DNA of 64,000 bases from Latrodectus hesperus (taxonomy: Eukaryota; Arthropoda; Arachnida; Araneae; Theridiidae), in NCBI GenBank assembly GCA_037975125.1, contig CM075850.1:130920181-130984180 (forward strand). The letters are read 5' to 3'. A program made the position numbers and the translations under genes. The notes beneath the pieces are model-generated. The model was given only the letters and a program-made list of their open reading frames with translations, made no database searches and was not told the DNA's origin. Numbering within the stretch: position 1 is the first letter of the stretch; every line of letters starts with the position of its first letter. Of the stretch, positions 24,950 through 37,946 are shown piece by piece.

Positions 24950-26620
24950 TACAAAATTTTCAATTAATAATACTTAAAGATTCAAGTAATAAATGAATGG
25001 ACAAAGATTAAAAGACATACCAGAGATACAAGAAAATGGTATAAGAGATTAAGAAAGAAACATTAGTAGAAAAAAGATTACAAAAGAATTAACTATATAG
25101 AGAAATTCAAAATTTGAAGATACAAAATCAAGTTGGAAAATTTTATCAACTAATTAATAATGTAAATAGTCTTTAATGCTAGATAATTTGTTCTCTCCTA
25201 ATGAGATAATTTCTTTTTATACTATAGAGATTTGGAAGTGGTTTTGGTTAGATGGTTTTAATATTGAAAAATTTATTTAGAGGGAAAGATAGTTAGGAAA
25301 AGTTAACCAGTGTACTGCCTACCATTAGTGATGAAGGTGAATGTATCAAGATAAAGTCATCAACGCTCTATGATGTTGAGCTCACCATTAAAGAGTTAAA
25401 CCTTAATAGATTGGCTGGTCCTGATAGCATCAAGACTAAGCTTTTAAATAAATTGAACGTGGCAGAACGATTCACGACTTTACACAATAGATGCTCCAGA
25501 GTAGGAAAAAAGATCATCTATGTATAAAAATTATTATACATAGATGTTCTTTAGATAGATTAGAATATTGTAACTACGAGGAATGTTTCTGAATATATCA
25601 AAATCTCTATCATTCTATTCTGGGTTTTGATTTAACAGTTTGTATATTTGAGTCCCATATTGGGAATGGATGTTTGTTGTGGTTAGGAGAATTCCACTTT
25701 AAACTGTAGTTTTTAGTCTAATTTGCTTTCATGTGCAAGAAATGATCGTTGAGTGACAAACAATGAATCAATCGACATTATTCTTTGTCAGTGAAAATTT
25801 GTGCATATCTCTGAAATTAATGACACTACCAATGGTGTCCCCTCTGATAGGAAAAACAATTCATCAAATGCATTCTTATTTGATAAATTCTGTAAAAAAC
25901 AAAATAATAATAAATATTGATACTTTTATTTATTGATTTTGAAGCTTCAAATTGGAGTTTTAAATGAGAAAAATTGCATTTTGCCATGCTGTAATTCAAT
26001 TCCTCCAAAATGCTAATCTGATTTACAAATGTGACAAATAGATTTGAAATTTCATAACATTTTTTAGTTTTTATATTCAAAAAGATTTGTAACAAGCCAA
26101 TATATTTTCAACAAAAAACCATCTATTTTTGTTGATGATATGAATATTATTAGTCATACTAAGTGAATTGTTCTTGAAGCATTCATTGTGCTTGAGAAAG
26201 CAGCAGAAATGATTGGCCTGATCATTAATGAAAATAAGATTAAATTTATGATTGTAATGAAACTAGAGATATGTACTCTCTGAAGAGTTCTATTTTTGAG
26301 ATTGTAAATTAATTTAAATATCTGGAAACAATGATTCCACACATCAAGTGATATTAGGATCGAAGTAAAATACTACTCGTGGATAATTGATGTTTGTATA
26401 GAATTAGAAACCAATTTAAATTAAAATTAATTAAAAGAGTAAAACCAAAATAAACTTTTAAAAGAATAATGATGTCTATTGTCCTCTTTGGAAGTGAATG
26501 CTAGACATTAAGCAAAGCATGTTGTTGAATTTCAAGCTAAAAATTCAGAGAGATAGTTGGACCTATAAAACAAAATGTGTGAAAAATTTCATACAAGCAT
26601 GAATTCTGATAAACGTGATA
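24950..26620 (+). pseudogene. Heavily decayed LINE reverse transcriptase
   Basis: Scattered + strand segments match the usual order of a non-LTR reverse transcriptase: VELTIKELNLNRLAGPDSIK (fingers, near 25376-25437), the catalytic box DDMNII (near 26135), IGLIINENKIKFMI (near 26213), and SIVLFGSEC followed by a C-terminal REIVGPIKQN segment (near 26476-26575). Many stops and frameshifts separate them, and a SINE relic sits at 25620-25770. It has clearly been dead for a long time. Opposing - strand ORFs are shadows. Confidence 0.6.
25620..25770 (+). mobile_element. Diverged family-A SINE copy
   Basis: It shares the order GGGAATGGATGTTTG, TCCACTTTAAAC, TCTAATTTGC, ATGTGCAA, CGTTGAGTGACAAAC with the better copies at 8270 and 24576, with many substitutions. 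The tRNA head is mostly lost. Confidence 0.6.
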
Positions 26621-27708
26621 TTGTGAAAAAAATTAGAATGTCATATTTATGAAAAAAAATCACAATTTAAATATAATGCTATAATAATTGAAAGGAAGAT
26701 TACATACTTGGTGATTGTTGGGAAAAATCTATGACAAATTAAATCAACTAATAAAAGGCTGTTGTTGGATAGAGAAAAAGTTAATCTAGCCTATATGATA
26801 TGTAACTGTGAATAATGTGTTATTTTCATCCCTAGTTCACTAACAAAAAATATTGGAAATAAGAGAGTTATTTGCTTATTTCCCAATTTTTATCTTGCTT
26901 GAAACTTTTATTTCTTGATTTACATAAAGAATGTGAGTTATAGAATTCTTTTTGGATATTTTGCATTTAAGTCTTTTTTCCTACATTAAGAGTCACATAG
27001 TTAAATTTTTTTAGATAAATATTGTCAAATATTTTTTACTTACGATAAATTTATTAAATAAAACATAATATTAATAAAAATGATTAATAAAACTAATTTA
27101 TTCCATATTGATTAAATATCAACTTTTGTGTAAAAAGTATGCTAAAAATGCAATGAAATGTGAAATTACTTAAAAAAATGGATAAAAAATGCTTGCAATA
27201 GAAATATATTATTTTAATTTATTATATATTCTGATATGATATGTATGTGTATTTTTGCTATTATTTATATTAAATTCTGTACAATTAAATCAGTATCATT
27301 TGTAATTTTAATTTAAGGAGAACACGTTTAGTGTGTTATTTCTGGTCATTTTATTATATTTAGATTTTATGTATCATATTTTGCTTTTTCTGTGTTTGAT
27401 TAAAATGTATTTTTATATGCCATGAAAGTAAATGTTTAAATAAGTGAATGTAAAATGGTATTTCACAAAGTAGAACCATGCACATATCTTATGTTACTTT
27501 TTTGGACATTAAAATATACCAGTGGGATTTACATTAGATTTGTTTCCCATTTATACTAGTTTTCTGAAAGTAAAAGATTCTTTTTAAGCTATTTGAATTT
27601 TTTTTATTTTTTTGAGCTTTTTTAATAAGTTAGTGATTAAAATATTTCAAAAATATCCTTGTAACCTTGTTTTATCATTCCGTAGTTAAAAAGTGTGTTT
27701 TATTTCAG
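26621..27708. other. AT-rich DNA, intron or 5' flank of the LRR gene
   Basis: It ends with the polypyrimidine tract and acceptor TTTTATTTCAG (AG at 27707-27708). No upstream exon was recognised. Confidence 0.5.
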
Positions 27709-27729
27709 GTTAACACTTCAAGCTCAGAT

Positions 27730-29208
27730 ATGACTCTCTATCGACGTTGTATTTGGACTATAGCATCTCTAATGAGGAAAGGTTATTGGTGTGAAGCTAA
27801 CAGCAACCATGCTTATAATCCATTCACTTTTCTGCCTTCAAGTGCTGTTGATGATCTTATTTCTTGTGTTATTCAATTTTCATCTCCTGGATCTCTAAAA
27901 GTCACTGATTTATATAATCTTCTAACTAGTGGACGTGTTGAAAATTTCAAGCTTGATGATATCCTTATCAGCATAGAAGATTTAGTGGCAATTTTGATGT
28001 CATTATCAACCTCATCTCAGAATGTCCGATCTTTAACTTTCAGGAATGTAATCTGCTCTGATCCTCACTATTCAGAATCCTATAATTCTAAAATTTTCAA
28101 GGAAGAGAAAGCTTTAGAGTGTCTATTAAGAATTTCCCCTCAACTGGAGTCTCTTGAGTCTTGTATCTCCTTTGATTTAAAAGTAATTCGAAATTGTGAA
28201 AATCTTAAAGTATTGAAGTTAAATTTTGCTCGTACAAAACCACTGTATGACTTTCTTGAAGAAGTTGATGGTCACTTTTGGCCAAATAATTCTTTGAGGA
28301 TTTTTGAAATCTTTGAAGATGTCAGAAATCCTGTCCCTTATCTTGACCTGGTCCCTATACTTCAATACTGTACAGAATTAACTCATATCAATGCTAATAT
28401 AGCAAGAAGTTTGGAATTTTTGCATAGTGAAGAATTGTACCAAGGCAATCTTACAGCTCAGTACAAATTACAAAAATGTATTTTGGGTAGTACATTAATT
28501 GATAATGGAGCTGCTACTCTTCTTGCTTTGCATATTGCTACCTTAACGTGCCCTGAAATTAGAGAAATCGATGTTTTAGTGAATGACAATGAAGCAGTTT
28601 ATGCATTAAGTGACTTTAAAAAGTTAAATTCTTTATTAATTCAGTGGGAGCTTCCAAATGGAGGTGATTTTCAACTTGGTGTTCAGCTCATGATGGAAAG
28701 AATAGGGGCAAATCTGAAAATTCTCCATCTTCTGAATTTCTACAATGTTGATATTGCAGTCATTGCTACTATGTGCCCTCTACTGGAAGTACTGAAACTG
28801 GAGATTCATAGTGAATTTCGAGGCTATGAATGTCCCCTTGTTTGTTTCCAGCATTTGACATCTCTCCATATTGAGCTAATGGAACTTGATGTTGGTTGTC
28901 ATGAGGATACTTTAGCCATGCTTCTTTCTCACTGTGTTAATTTAACTACCTTGCATATTGAAGGTGCACAGAATTTGAATGATCGAAATTTAAGTAAAAT
29001 TTTGGCTAAAAATCATCTTTCTCATTTAAAAGAAGCTGTTCTTTTTGACTGCAATCTATCTGAAGTAGGCATAAGAAATCTTGTTTCACATTTAAATTCG
29101 TTGGAATTTTTTCATTTCAGTTCTTCACAAGTAGGTTTTGAAGATGCAGCTCATATTGTACATGAAATTCATCCTCATGTTATATTTGTAGCAGATGAAG
29201 GTTTTTAG
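27730..29208 (+). CDS. Intronless leucine-rich-repeat protein, function unknown
   Basis: A 492-residue ORF with no interruption, the longest in the window. Irregular leucine-rich repeats run from about residue 90 to the end (e.g. NVRSLTFRNVIC, ENLKVLKLNF, TELTHINANI, PEIREIDVLV, ANLKILHLLNF, VNLTTLHIEG, LNSLEFFHFS), the solenoid form seen in FBXL- and ZYG11-type substrate receptors. The N-terminal 60 residues (LPSSAVDDLISCVIQF) could be an F-box- or BC-box-like helix pair, but this is not a clear match. The exon starts at an acceptor (27708/27709); the ATG at 27730 is the first in frame after it, and the seven codons between are open, so coding may begin in an earlier exon. No transmembrane segment is evident. 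A ubiquitin-ligase adaptor role is only a guess from fold. Confidence 0.85.
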   Translation: MTLYRRCIWTIASLMRKGYWCEANSNHAYNPFTFLPSSAVDDLISCVIQFSSPGSLKVTDLYNLLTSGRVENFKLDDILISIEDLVAILMSLSTSSQNVRSLTFRNVICSDPHYSESYNSKIFKEEKALECLLRISPQLESLESCISFDLKVIRNCENLKVLKLNFARTKPLYDFLEEVDGHFWPNNSLRIFEIFEDVRNPVPYLDLVPILQYCTELTHINANIARSLEFLHSEELYQGNLTAQYKLQKCILGSTLIDNGAATLLALHIATLTCPEIREIDVLVNDNEAVYALSDFKKLNSLLIQWELPNGGDFQLGVQLMMERIGANLKILHLLNFYNVDIAVIATMCPLLEVLKLEIHSEFRGYECPLVCFQHLTSLHIELMELDVGCHEDTLAMLLSHCVNLTTLHIEGAQNLNDRNLSKILAKNHLSHLKEAVLFDCNLSEVGIRNLVSHLNSLEFFHFSSSQVGFEDAAHIVHEIHPHVIFVADEGF

Positions 29209-29377
29209 TATCTGTTATTTATTTGTTGTGTCATAGAGCTAAAATAGTCAAACCAGTTCCTCAATTTATAAGAAAATGTATAAACATTTACCAATATTTT
29301 ATTTTTTATGAAAATAATATATATTGATATTGTACAATGACATCAGCAATTATAACTGATTAAAATGCAAAATTCTC

Positions 29378-29383
29378 AATAAA
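29378..29383 (+). terminator. Poly(A) signal of the LRR gene
   Basis: AATAAA 170 bases after the stop codon at 29206-29208. Confidence 0.6.
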
Positions 29384-29399
29384 AATGATCAAAAACTTT

Positions 29400-31517
29400 T
29401 GAGGAGTGAAGTTTCTAATTTTTTATTTTTTATGAAGATATTAAATTAAATATTTCATGAAAAAAAAGAACAGCGCTATTAAAAAGGAGGTTTAACTGAA
29501 TATGGAATTAAAAATATATTGAACTTTTTCTTTACAATACATTCAAATACTAAAAATTATAAATTCTTAAAATTCTGTATTTTTTGTTTTTGTATTTTGT
29601 AAATTTTAAAACTTGATTTTAATATCAATTTAAAGAAAGTAAATCTTATTTTAAGTAACTCTCAGCAATGCCACTAAGAAATTTCTTAAATATTTTTTGA
29701 AATACTTATGAAATTTGTTTACTGTCTTAGTAGCATTATTTATTTTTAATGTTAAAGAAAAAGGAGTGGATAGTTATTTTATAATAATGCTGTAAATGAT
29801 TAACTAACAGCTTTATATTTCGCATAAATTTTGCAATATTTTAGTATATAAATCTGAATAAATAGCTAATTTATTGATTTTCTGCATTAAAAAGTTTGAG
29901 CTTTATTTATTACGAATTGAACTTTATTTATTTATTTTAGTTTAAGTATTTATGGTTTAAACTACTATTGTGCACTATTTGGAGTTTTTAGACGTATCTT
30001 TCATAAGTAAAGGCATGTTTAAAAAATTAGTCTGGTTAATTGCTATTTAGTACGTATGCTGTGTATGTTTAGTTATTTAGATTGTTTGAGTTAAAGTTTT
30101 TTCCTATAATGTAATCTGCTAATTTAAATAATTTGACTATTCTTAAAATGTATAAATTAAAGATATCTGAACTAATTTATTTTATAGATATTTATAATTT
30201 ATTAGAGTTTAATATTGAAATTAAGTTATTATTTTGTTTTAAAAAATTAATTAGCTTTAAAATTATTTGCTAAATTTATTAATATAATTAATTTTAATAA
30301 ATAGGTTTAGTTAATGAATATTAATACTTTTTTTGTGATATAGTTTTAATATTGATAGATTACAAATTGTTTGCTTTAACTCTTGATATTCTTATGTTTA
30401 ATAAAATTTAAATGCTTATGAGTTTTTCATTGATTAAAAGAAAAAAAAAACTTTTGTGAGTATTTTTTCTTTCCTCACAAATTTGTGTTTCTTAAAATCA
30501 GAAATTAGATTTCTATTCTATGTTCTAAAGATTTAGATCTTCTTGTGTTTACTTATAAATACTGTAAAAAGAAAGTATGTGCATTCTGTGATTAAAATCT
30601 AAAAGATCATTGTAAAAAATAAAGTGTTTGAAAATTTTATTTGTGAATATTTTTTAAGTGTGGAATTTCTTTTATTTATTGAAGAACCATAAATAATTTT
30701 CCTAGCATTTTTGGAAGTGTTATTAGTTAAAATTAATATTTGCACTCTCCATATCATTCTCATGTATAAACCAAAAGTTCAATTTATAAAAATAAATTTT
30801 TTAAAGAAAAAATATATATTTCTCTAAAAATTTTTAATTTCTTTAAATAATTTAACAGAAACTTTAATTTTATTTATAAATTGAAAAATGAAAAGAAAAT
30901 TCTCTTATTCAAACTGTTCATCAACCAAGAAAATACATGTTAAGAACTTTCCAATCAAGGCACTGTAAAGTAAATTATGATAGTTTTAACTGTAATATCT
31001 CTTCCTAAAGTTAACACATTTTTTCTGAATTTGATCTCATTATTGTTACTTATATATGATCTATATAATATTTGTTTACATATGATCTATACTATGATAC
31101 ATTTGATTTAGGTATGATATGCATGCTAAGTTTATTTTGTGTATCAGTTTATTTATATTTGGAAGGCAGTCACTGAAGAGAAATTGTTACACTACCAATT
31201 TCTAAATACAATTAATTTTATTTGAATAAAATTCGAGTAAAGTGGCTGTTTATTATTATCTCATAAATGGAAATTAAGTTTGTAAATGAAACAAATGAAT
31301 AGAATTTTGAATTAGCACATATGCTATAATTAAAAAGGACTGCAAATAGTTGGAACGAATTTAACATGCTTTTGAAGAAGAATCTAACTGCATTGAATGA
31401 AAATTCGCAGATAAACAAAATTCATTTTAAAATATGTTATTTAATTTAAATAAGTGTACTAAATTTAACAAGCCTATAATTTAGTTTTTGCATGCATTCT
31501 CAGTTTAGATACAAAAG

Positions 31518-31518
<1 letters not shown>
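29400..31518. other. AT-rich DNA, no gene seen
   Basis: Poly-A/T-rich intergenic sequence without long frames. The - strand frame 31218-31418 is not supported. Confidence 0.55.

Positions 31519-31597
<79 letters not shown>
31519..31597. repeat. (TA)n microsatellite
   Basis: About 38 TA units. Confidence 0.97.
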
Positions 31598-31601
<4 letters not shown>

Positions 31602-33139
31602 TCCATTGTCTAGAGGTTTTTGAGAACATAAATTCTATGCCTACTCTGTGTTCCAAAGTATAAGTTTCAAAAGAATAATAAATAAAATTATTTACTTTTC
31701 TTTTGAAACTTTAACAACCTCATTGAAAAATAAAAAAATTTAACTTCTATAAAATCATAAATTTAGTTTTCATTTTCATGTCATGTTTCATTTTGAGAGC
31801 AGTTGGAATCTCTGCCCCCTCCCACTGAGTATCCTTTTTCATAGAATCTTGAAAAAGTGCTTGTTTGATCACTTTAATCTGGAAGTATTAGTTTTCTTCG
31901 CATTTTAAAAGTGATAATTATTTTCGTATTTTAAAATATTTTTTAAAGTAATTACAGTCATTTTTCAGTTAATCTCTACTTCTCTAATTTTAAGACATGT
32001 TGCAAAGAAGAAAAATGTTATTACTAAATTTTCATATGCTTTTTACTGATAAACGATATCTTGCATATAATTTTTTTTATTAAATTTTACTGAAAATATT
32101 TTGATCATAGATGAAGGTTTTAAAAATTGAGAGCAACAGAATTTATTTTGGTCTAATTTGTGAACATTTAATGTTATGATTGATTTGGAATATAATAATG
32201 TTTCATTTAATTATTTTTCATATCAGAGTAATCAGTGTTGTTATTATAATTACTTGTCTTAATCTCTTTTTATTTATGTTACTATTTTTCACCAAATTTT
32301 TAAAAATTTTCCTATTTGCAAAATTCTTTATTAAGGATCAATTTATGACCATCTTATTAATATTTTGTTAAGTTATAATTGAAATAGTTCTAAATCACCT
32401 CCCCCTTAAAGAAGTCAATTTTTGTGCCTTTTTGATCAGATTTTAGAAAAATGATGTATGTTATGACTCTAACAAAGGGATCTTCAATATTAATACATCA
32501 AAATATTCGCATCTTTATTTTTTGCATTCACTTCCTGATGTGTTAATAGGGAGGTAACACAAGGAAGATAACTCATTACATAATAAATATCATCTAATTA
32601 TATGAGTAATTTGATTTTTTAAAATTGTTTGATAAAGCTATTTAATTTATTTCAGTTATACTGTATAGACTAGTTATATTTTATGTTTATATTTTAAGCT
32701 TATAAAATTTATAGGGACCTCTTGAAATGGGTCTTTCTTATTTTCTTGAAACCACTTCTGCAAATTACAATTCATTTGGCATGGCACATTGTTTTGTTGA
32801 TAGTTACCGTCTCCACACAATTATTGCATGACTGTATAAACTTTAACTTATATATTACAATAGTCAGACATTACAATATTCCAATATTGTTAATCATTAA
32901 GTAACATGCTTAGTGTTTGCTAGTACAATGTTCATCATGCCATGTCACTTACTGGTTTCAGAGCTTATAAGCCTGTATATAATGTTCTTTTTGTGCTTTT
33001 CCCACCAATTTTTCATAATAATACCTGTTTGATGCAATCGGAAACTTGTTTTGTTAGATCTTATCATTTATTGGTACTTGACTATTCCATATTTGTTTTC
33101 ATGCATTGGAGATATTTTCTCATGTTAACTGCAAGCAGT
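31598..33139. other. AT-rich DNA, no gene supported
   Basis: Several short T-rich + frames (32180-32371, 32722-32904, 32942-33169) have hydrophobic chance-like translations and no splice support. Confidence 0.45.
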
Positions 33140-33904
33140 AAGAAGTGTGCTTCACTGAACGTATTGTAGGAATGACAGGATAGCCTTGAATATAGAATCA
33201 GAGGCCGCGAACCAGCTCCCGTAAACCCTAGTGTTATGCGATCCGTGCCTATGGCTAATTGCCACCTCGGTATTGGTGTCTTAACGGAGCCTCTAGTTGC
33301 CTGGCAAACTTCTAGAGTAATTTGCCTTGCCCAGTATCTCAGGCAATGCTGGGTGGACTTATATTACCTGAGCTTATAAATTGTTATCTTGTGGCTGAAA
33401 AGACACAAGAAATAACAAATTTTTCTGCATCTGCAGGTAAAATCTCTGAAGCAGACCTTGCTGAAAAAGACAAGGGAACTCAGAGGCAATCTTGTAAAGG
33501 GGCAGTAATGATTCCTTCACTTGAGGTAGAAATGACCTCCAAACCATCTTCCGGTGAAAGTCAGGAAGCTATCCCTAGTATGACTGACTCTCTGACCAGA
33601 TGGGACTGTTTCAGCAAGACACTATCTACTGGAAATGTCATACGCTAGAGGAAACGGCAGAGCATATCATTTATGAATGCGAGGCTCTTGCCCTCCCTAG
33701 ATTAATCTCTTTAGCCATCATCCATACTAGAGAGTTACACCTAGACTCCATTAAAGGGTTATCGGACTTTATTAATAAAGTGGGTGACCCGAGCAACTGG
33801 AACTAGGAAACATTGGGTTTGGAGTTAATGGTACAAAATGCTGATAAAAGCAGAGGTGCCCAATGACATACAAACCCAATTCTAAGAAGAAGAAGAAGTG
33901 TGCT
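33140..33904 (+). mobile_element. Non-LTR retrotransposon tail, copy 2, with 12-bp target duplication
   Basis: AAGAAGTGTGCT occurs at 33140-33151 and 33893-33904, flanking a copy of the same element as 19251-20068. The body carries a 108-codon frame (33322-33648). In the next frame it has KCHTLEETAEHIIYECEAL followed by ALPRL, the Cys/His motif and C-terminus of a non-LTR ORF2 protein, ending at a stop near 33806. The 3' tail is AAG repeats, which partly overlap the duplication, so its true length may be shorter than 12. The orientation is opposite to copy 1. Confidence 0.8.
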
Positions 33905-35229
33905 AATGACCTGTGTTCTGTGTCCAATACAATGTTATATATATAATGAATAATATGCATTCAGAATTTATTTGGCAAGTTTTCTAATTAAAATGTGGAT
34001 ATATTAATGCACTTCTATTGTATAATTGCTTTTTTTAAACTTTTATCTGTACTATCAATCTAGTCACTGTTTGTCTTTGAACATTAACTGTTTACTGATG
34101 TCTCTGACCTGCACATTCAGGTCTATCTTTCCAGCTGATCAAGTATTCTATAAACTCAAGCATTTTCTAGGTGTCTCTGTTTTTAATGATATTTGCCATA
34201 TGGTTTCAACAACTAATCGTGATGTCTTATTTAAAGTATATTAAATTAAAAGTATTTGCCCTTATCTTCCAAAAAATTATCTTTATTGTCACACATGGGC
34301 AACAATAGTATTTAAATTGGATTATCTCTTGAAATCAGTTCGTTGTTAGATCGTATTTCTCAAACGGTTAAATAGTCAACAATTTGGCCAATATTTCATT
34401 TCACACTTTTTCTAATAATATGGGAGTATGATATGTATGTTTTTAATTTTTATAAAACCTTATTTTGTTAATCAAAAAGTTGATTGATAGTTGATTTTTT
34501 CATTACTATGCATATAAATATTTTCGTGATTCGTGCAGCACCTGGAAATTCCTATGATTTCTGAATTTTAATTATTTTCTTTAGGGATTCTTGAAATTCC
34601 TAGAATTTTGTATTGATTTCTGGAAAATTCACTTAATTTTCTATCAGAAAAATGTTTAATTTCGGGAAAATTTCAGTTTTTACTTTTTTACATTTTAGAA
34701 AAAAAGTGGGTTGAAAAGAAATTACTTTATAATGCCCTCACTATATATAAGCAAAATTATGATAAAAACAAGTCTCAGTAAAATAATTCTTTTTTAATTC
34801 AATCGCAAATAATTAAAAAAAATTAAAACGATGTGAACATTACTAAAACAAGTATCAACAATAGAATAATTAGCGATGGTTTAATTCAAATAGATTAAGT
34901 AAATTCATTTATATTATAATTATATGAACTAAAGCAAAATGGAGAGACAACCCGTACAAATGAAAAAATTCAAAATAAACCTTTGAGTAAAACATAAATA
35001 AGCTTGAAAAAGCTCCAATAGTTAACATTAATTAAAGTCAAACAACTGCCGTTTCAGAAAAACAAAAATTAATATGTTAAGCTAGTAGAAATTATGCATA
35101 ACAATATTATATATACTCTAGTATCCAAGAATAGATATATTTTGCAATAAAAATAAATATCTTTTGCAATTTAAAAAATGACATATTAATTTAGGAAAGA
35201 TTTCTATGTGTGTCCATATGTCTGTTTAA
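33905..35229. other. AT-rich DNA, no gene supported
   Basis: The short + frame 34026-34244 is not supported by family resemblance or splice sites. Confidence 0.5.
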
Positions 35230-36480
35230 TGGAGATAGTTTTCTAATGGTGAAGTTTTTAAAGAAATACTGGCTCAGACTGCATCTAAAATAACACGTAA
35301 TCGCTTAAACGAGGAATTGCAATGGAAATCCGTCAGTGGACGAGAATCTAAACAATCGGTAGTAAAAGTAGCTTATTAGGTAGAACTGTCTGCATGATAA
35401 GTCTCCATATTAGGGCAACAGTTTTAGGATATTGTTAGGAAGATTACACAATGGCGATCAAGATTCACAATACCTTGAAAGTGTCGCTGCGCGTCAAATA
35501 TATAGCGCCTTAGTGGTGATTCTAGGACAACTATCTTTAGAATTTTGTGCTGAATTTGGAACAATAATGAGTCAAACCAAGTAAAGATGGTTAACTGAGG
35601 AGGCTGTTATATTCGGAAACTAGTGTTTCCTTCACACAGGCCGTTTATCTTGGAGTCGTGAATCCCACTTTTAAATAGATCAAAATTAATGTCATATCCT
35701 TTTTAATGATGAGTCACAATTCAGCCACAAAGTGATTCGCGACGACTTTTCATTTGAAGTGGGCTATCAACACAGCATCATCTTATAAACTTGAGAAGCT
35801 ATCATATGTAAATCAATCGCTTTGATGATCCAGGCATTCTTGTTTGGGGTGGGATCATGTTGGGTCGGTGGATATGAATTGTTCCATACCTTCTTTGCCG
35901 ATACAGTGACATACATGCATAGTGGTATAGGTGACCCCTGTACTGTACTTTAAGGTTAACGGGTTTGGAATAGACGCCCATTATCAAATGCCACATAGTT
36001 TTGAACCACGGTGAGGTGACGAGGTCCAACCTGGGCTGGCATCCCCCTCTCCACATCCACGTCACACCAGCAGAAGGATTTTGGACGCCATATATTAACG
36101 TGGACACATCCCCAGCCCATGGAATTCCAGCAATCTAGTGAAAGAGATAAATGTTGTCACAATCCTAATCACTGTCCGCGACAAAATATGTTTCACTTTA
36201 CTGATTTTAACGATAAGCCACAGGAGCTCTTGCTGGTACAGTGACAAAAGAAAGTTATAAAGGTTTTATTTACGAACTCCAACTGTGATATTTTGAAAGA
36301 GCTGTGAGTGAACAATTTGTTTGAATGAATGACCATCCAGAGATTTTCTTATCGACGATTGTCTGATAAAAGACCATATTAATTGTAAGATACAATGGCC
36401 TGTGTACTAGTTTTAGATTTTAATCTCGTAGAGCAAATGTGTTGTGCTGTAAGAAGAGCCATTTCTTGACAATCTCTGTC
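35230..36480 (+). pseudogene. Tc1 transposase relic split by a 326-bp insertion
   Basis: Before the insert, frame-broken segments include FNDESQFS (first catalytic Asp region, near 35705) and DDPGILVWGGIML (near 35825). After it come VTKESYKGFIYEL, AVSEQFV, MNDHPEIF-type residues and NLVEQMCCAVRRAIS, the expected C-terminal order for a Tc1 transposase. Removing the insert and one copy of its target duplication restores the contiguous reading FFADTVTKESYK. Stops and frameshifts are frequent, so the transposase is dead. Confidence 0.7.
35902..36245 (+). mobile_element. 326-bp dispersed element, copy 1, with 9-bp target duplication
   Basis: TACAGTGAC at 35902-35910 is repeated at 36237-36245. 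The element is 35911-36236, starting ATACATGCATAG and ending CTCTTGCTGG. No terminal inverted repeat, tRNA-like promoter or poly(A) tail is evident, so its class is unclear. Diverged copies lie at 48100-48430 (-) and 54225-54560 (+). The - strand ORF 35802-36107 overlaps it and is not a gene. Confidence 0.75.
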
Positions 36481-37946
36481 AGGACGCTGTAGCTGTTGAA
36501 ATCAGTATTTTTGAAAGAATATGAATTATGCCACAATCTGGTTGATCAATAACTTCATTATCAGTACGAAATCTGGCTGTGATGCATGAATTGTTATACA
36601 ACGCAGCCATACATATTATTATGTGAAGAAATAAAAAATGTATTATGTGACATCCTATTACATCAAACACCAATGAAAATTATCAGGTTGCCAAATAACC
36701 TGCCTTACAGCATAAGTTACTAGTATATCAAATTTTCATGCATTTAACCAATTTTTTTTTATTAAAACATTTCACTATTATGTTTTTAAATCTTATTTTT
36801 GTAGTAATTAATTTCAACATATGGAACTTAATTTACTGAATAGTTAAATTGATAAACTAGTTTTATATTAAATAAATAAATTAGCTCTTAGAATAAATGA
36901 ATATGATAATCGAGTTCCTTAGGAATTTTAAGAAAAAAGAAAATTTTAAGTTATTTCATTAAATAGTTATGATTAGAAAAAAGAAGTCATTAAATCTATA
37001 TTTCCTTACAATTTCACCTGAAACGTTAAAAAAATGTTCAGTTCAAATAATTCAGTTCATTAGTTTTTCATAATTTTTACTATTATTTAAGTTAATAATT
37101 TTAGAGATCTTATTAAATGGATATTTTCCTTTGTGAAATCGATTAACTTCACTTTCAAATTTTAGTTGTAAAATTGTATATAATATGTAACTGTATATAT
37201 TCAGAACAAATTTCATTTATATCAAGAATTAACACCCCGAAAATCATATGCAAATGATATAAAAAACGTTGATATTAGAAAACTTAAATACTTTATCGTT
37301 TTCTCAACTGCTCGTTTTATAGAGTTAATCGATTTGACCATTGCAGCATTCAAATATTAAATCTATATTTCTTTAAGTATTCTTACTTGAAAATAAATTA
37401 TTTTTATACATTTTTTAAGTTATTTGAAATGAGTCATGTAAATAAATTAAAAATTCTTAAAATACCAGAGCATACAGTACTTAAATAATTGATATAAAAT
37501 ATTTCGAATATTTAAAGGAAATCATTTCTATTGTAGCTGTCGACTTGTTTATGCTTTAGAATAACTAATTACTTTAAATATAATGTAAATAAAAATATCC
37601 TATTTGATTTTGCAAAGATTTATCACTATCATCTTTAAAAAATACATATAATTATTCTGCATGTGGATATATAAACTTTTTTTTTAATTTAATACTTCTA
37701 GGAAACTCGTTGAATCTCTATTAATTTATATTTGAGAATCTTTATTAACTCCTGATTCCTTAAGGTTATTTGAAGATACACTAAATCAAAATTTGACATA
37801 CAATAAGAATTATAATTATCTAACTCAAATTACATTTTTATTATAAGATTTTTCAATGCCCAAAAAATGAAAGGAATTAATTATATGTTAAAGTAGTTAC
37901 TTATCTCTTTAATCTAAAAAATTAATGTCACACATTTTAAAATTGC
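36481..37946. other. AT-rich DNA, no gene seen
   Basis: No supported feature. Confidence 0.55.

Noticed and set aside
35802..36107. 101-codon - ORF
   Set aside because: Antisense to a Tc1 relic and the 326-bp element; no protein resemblance.
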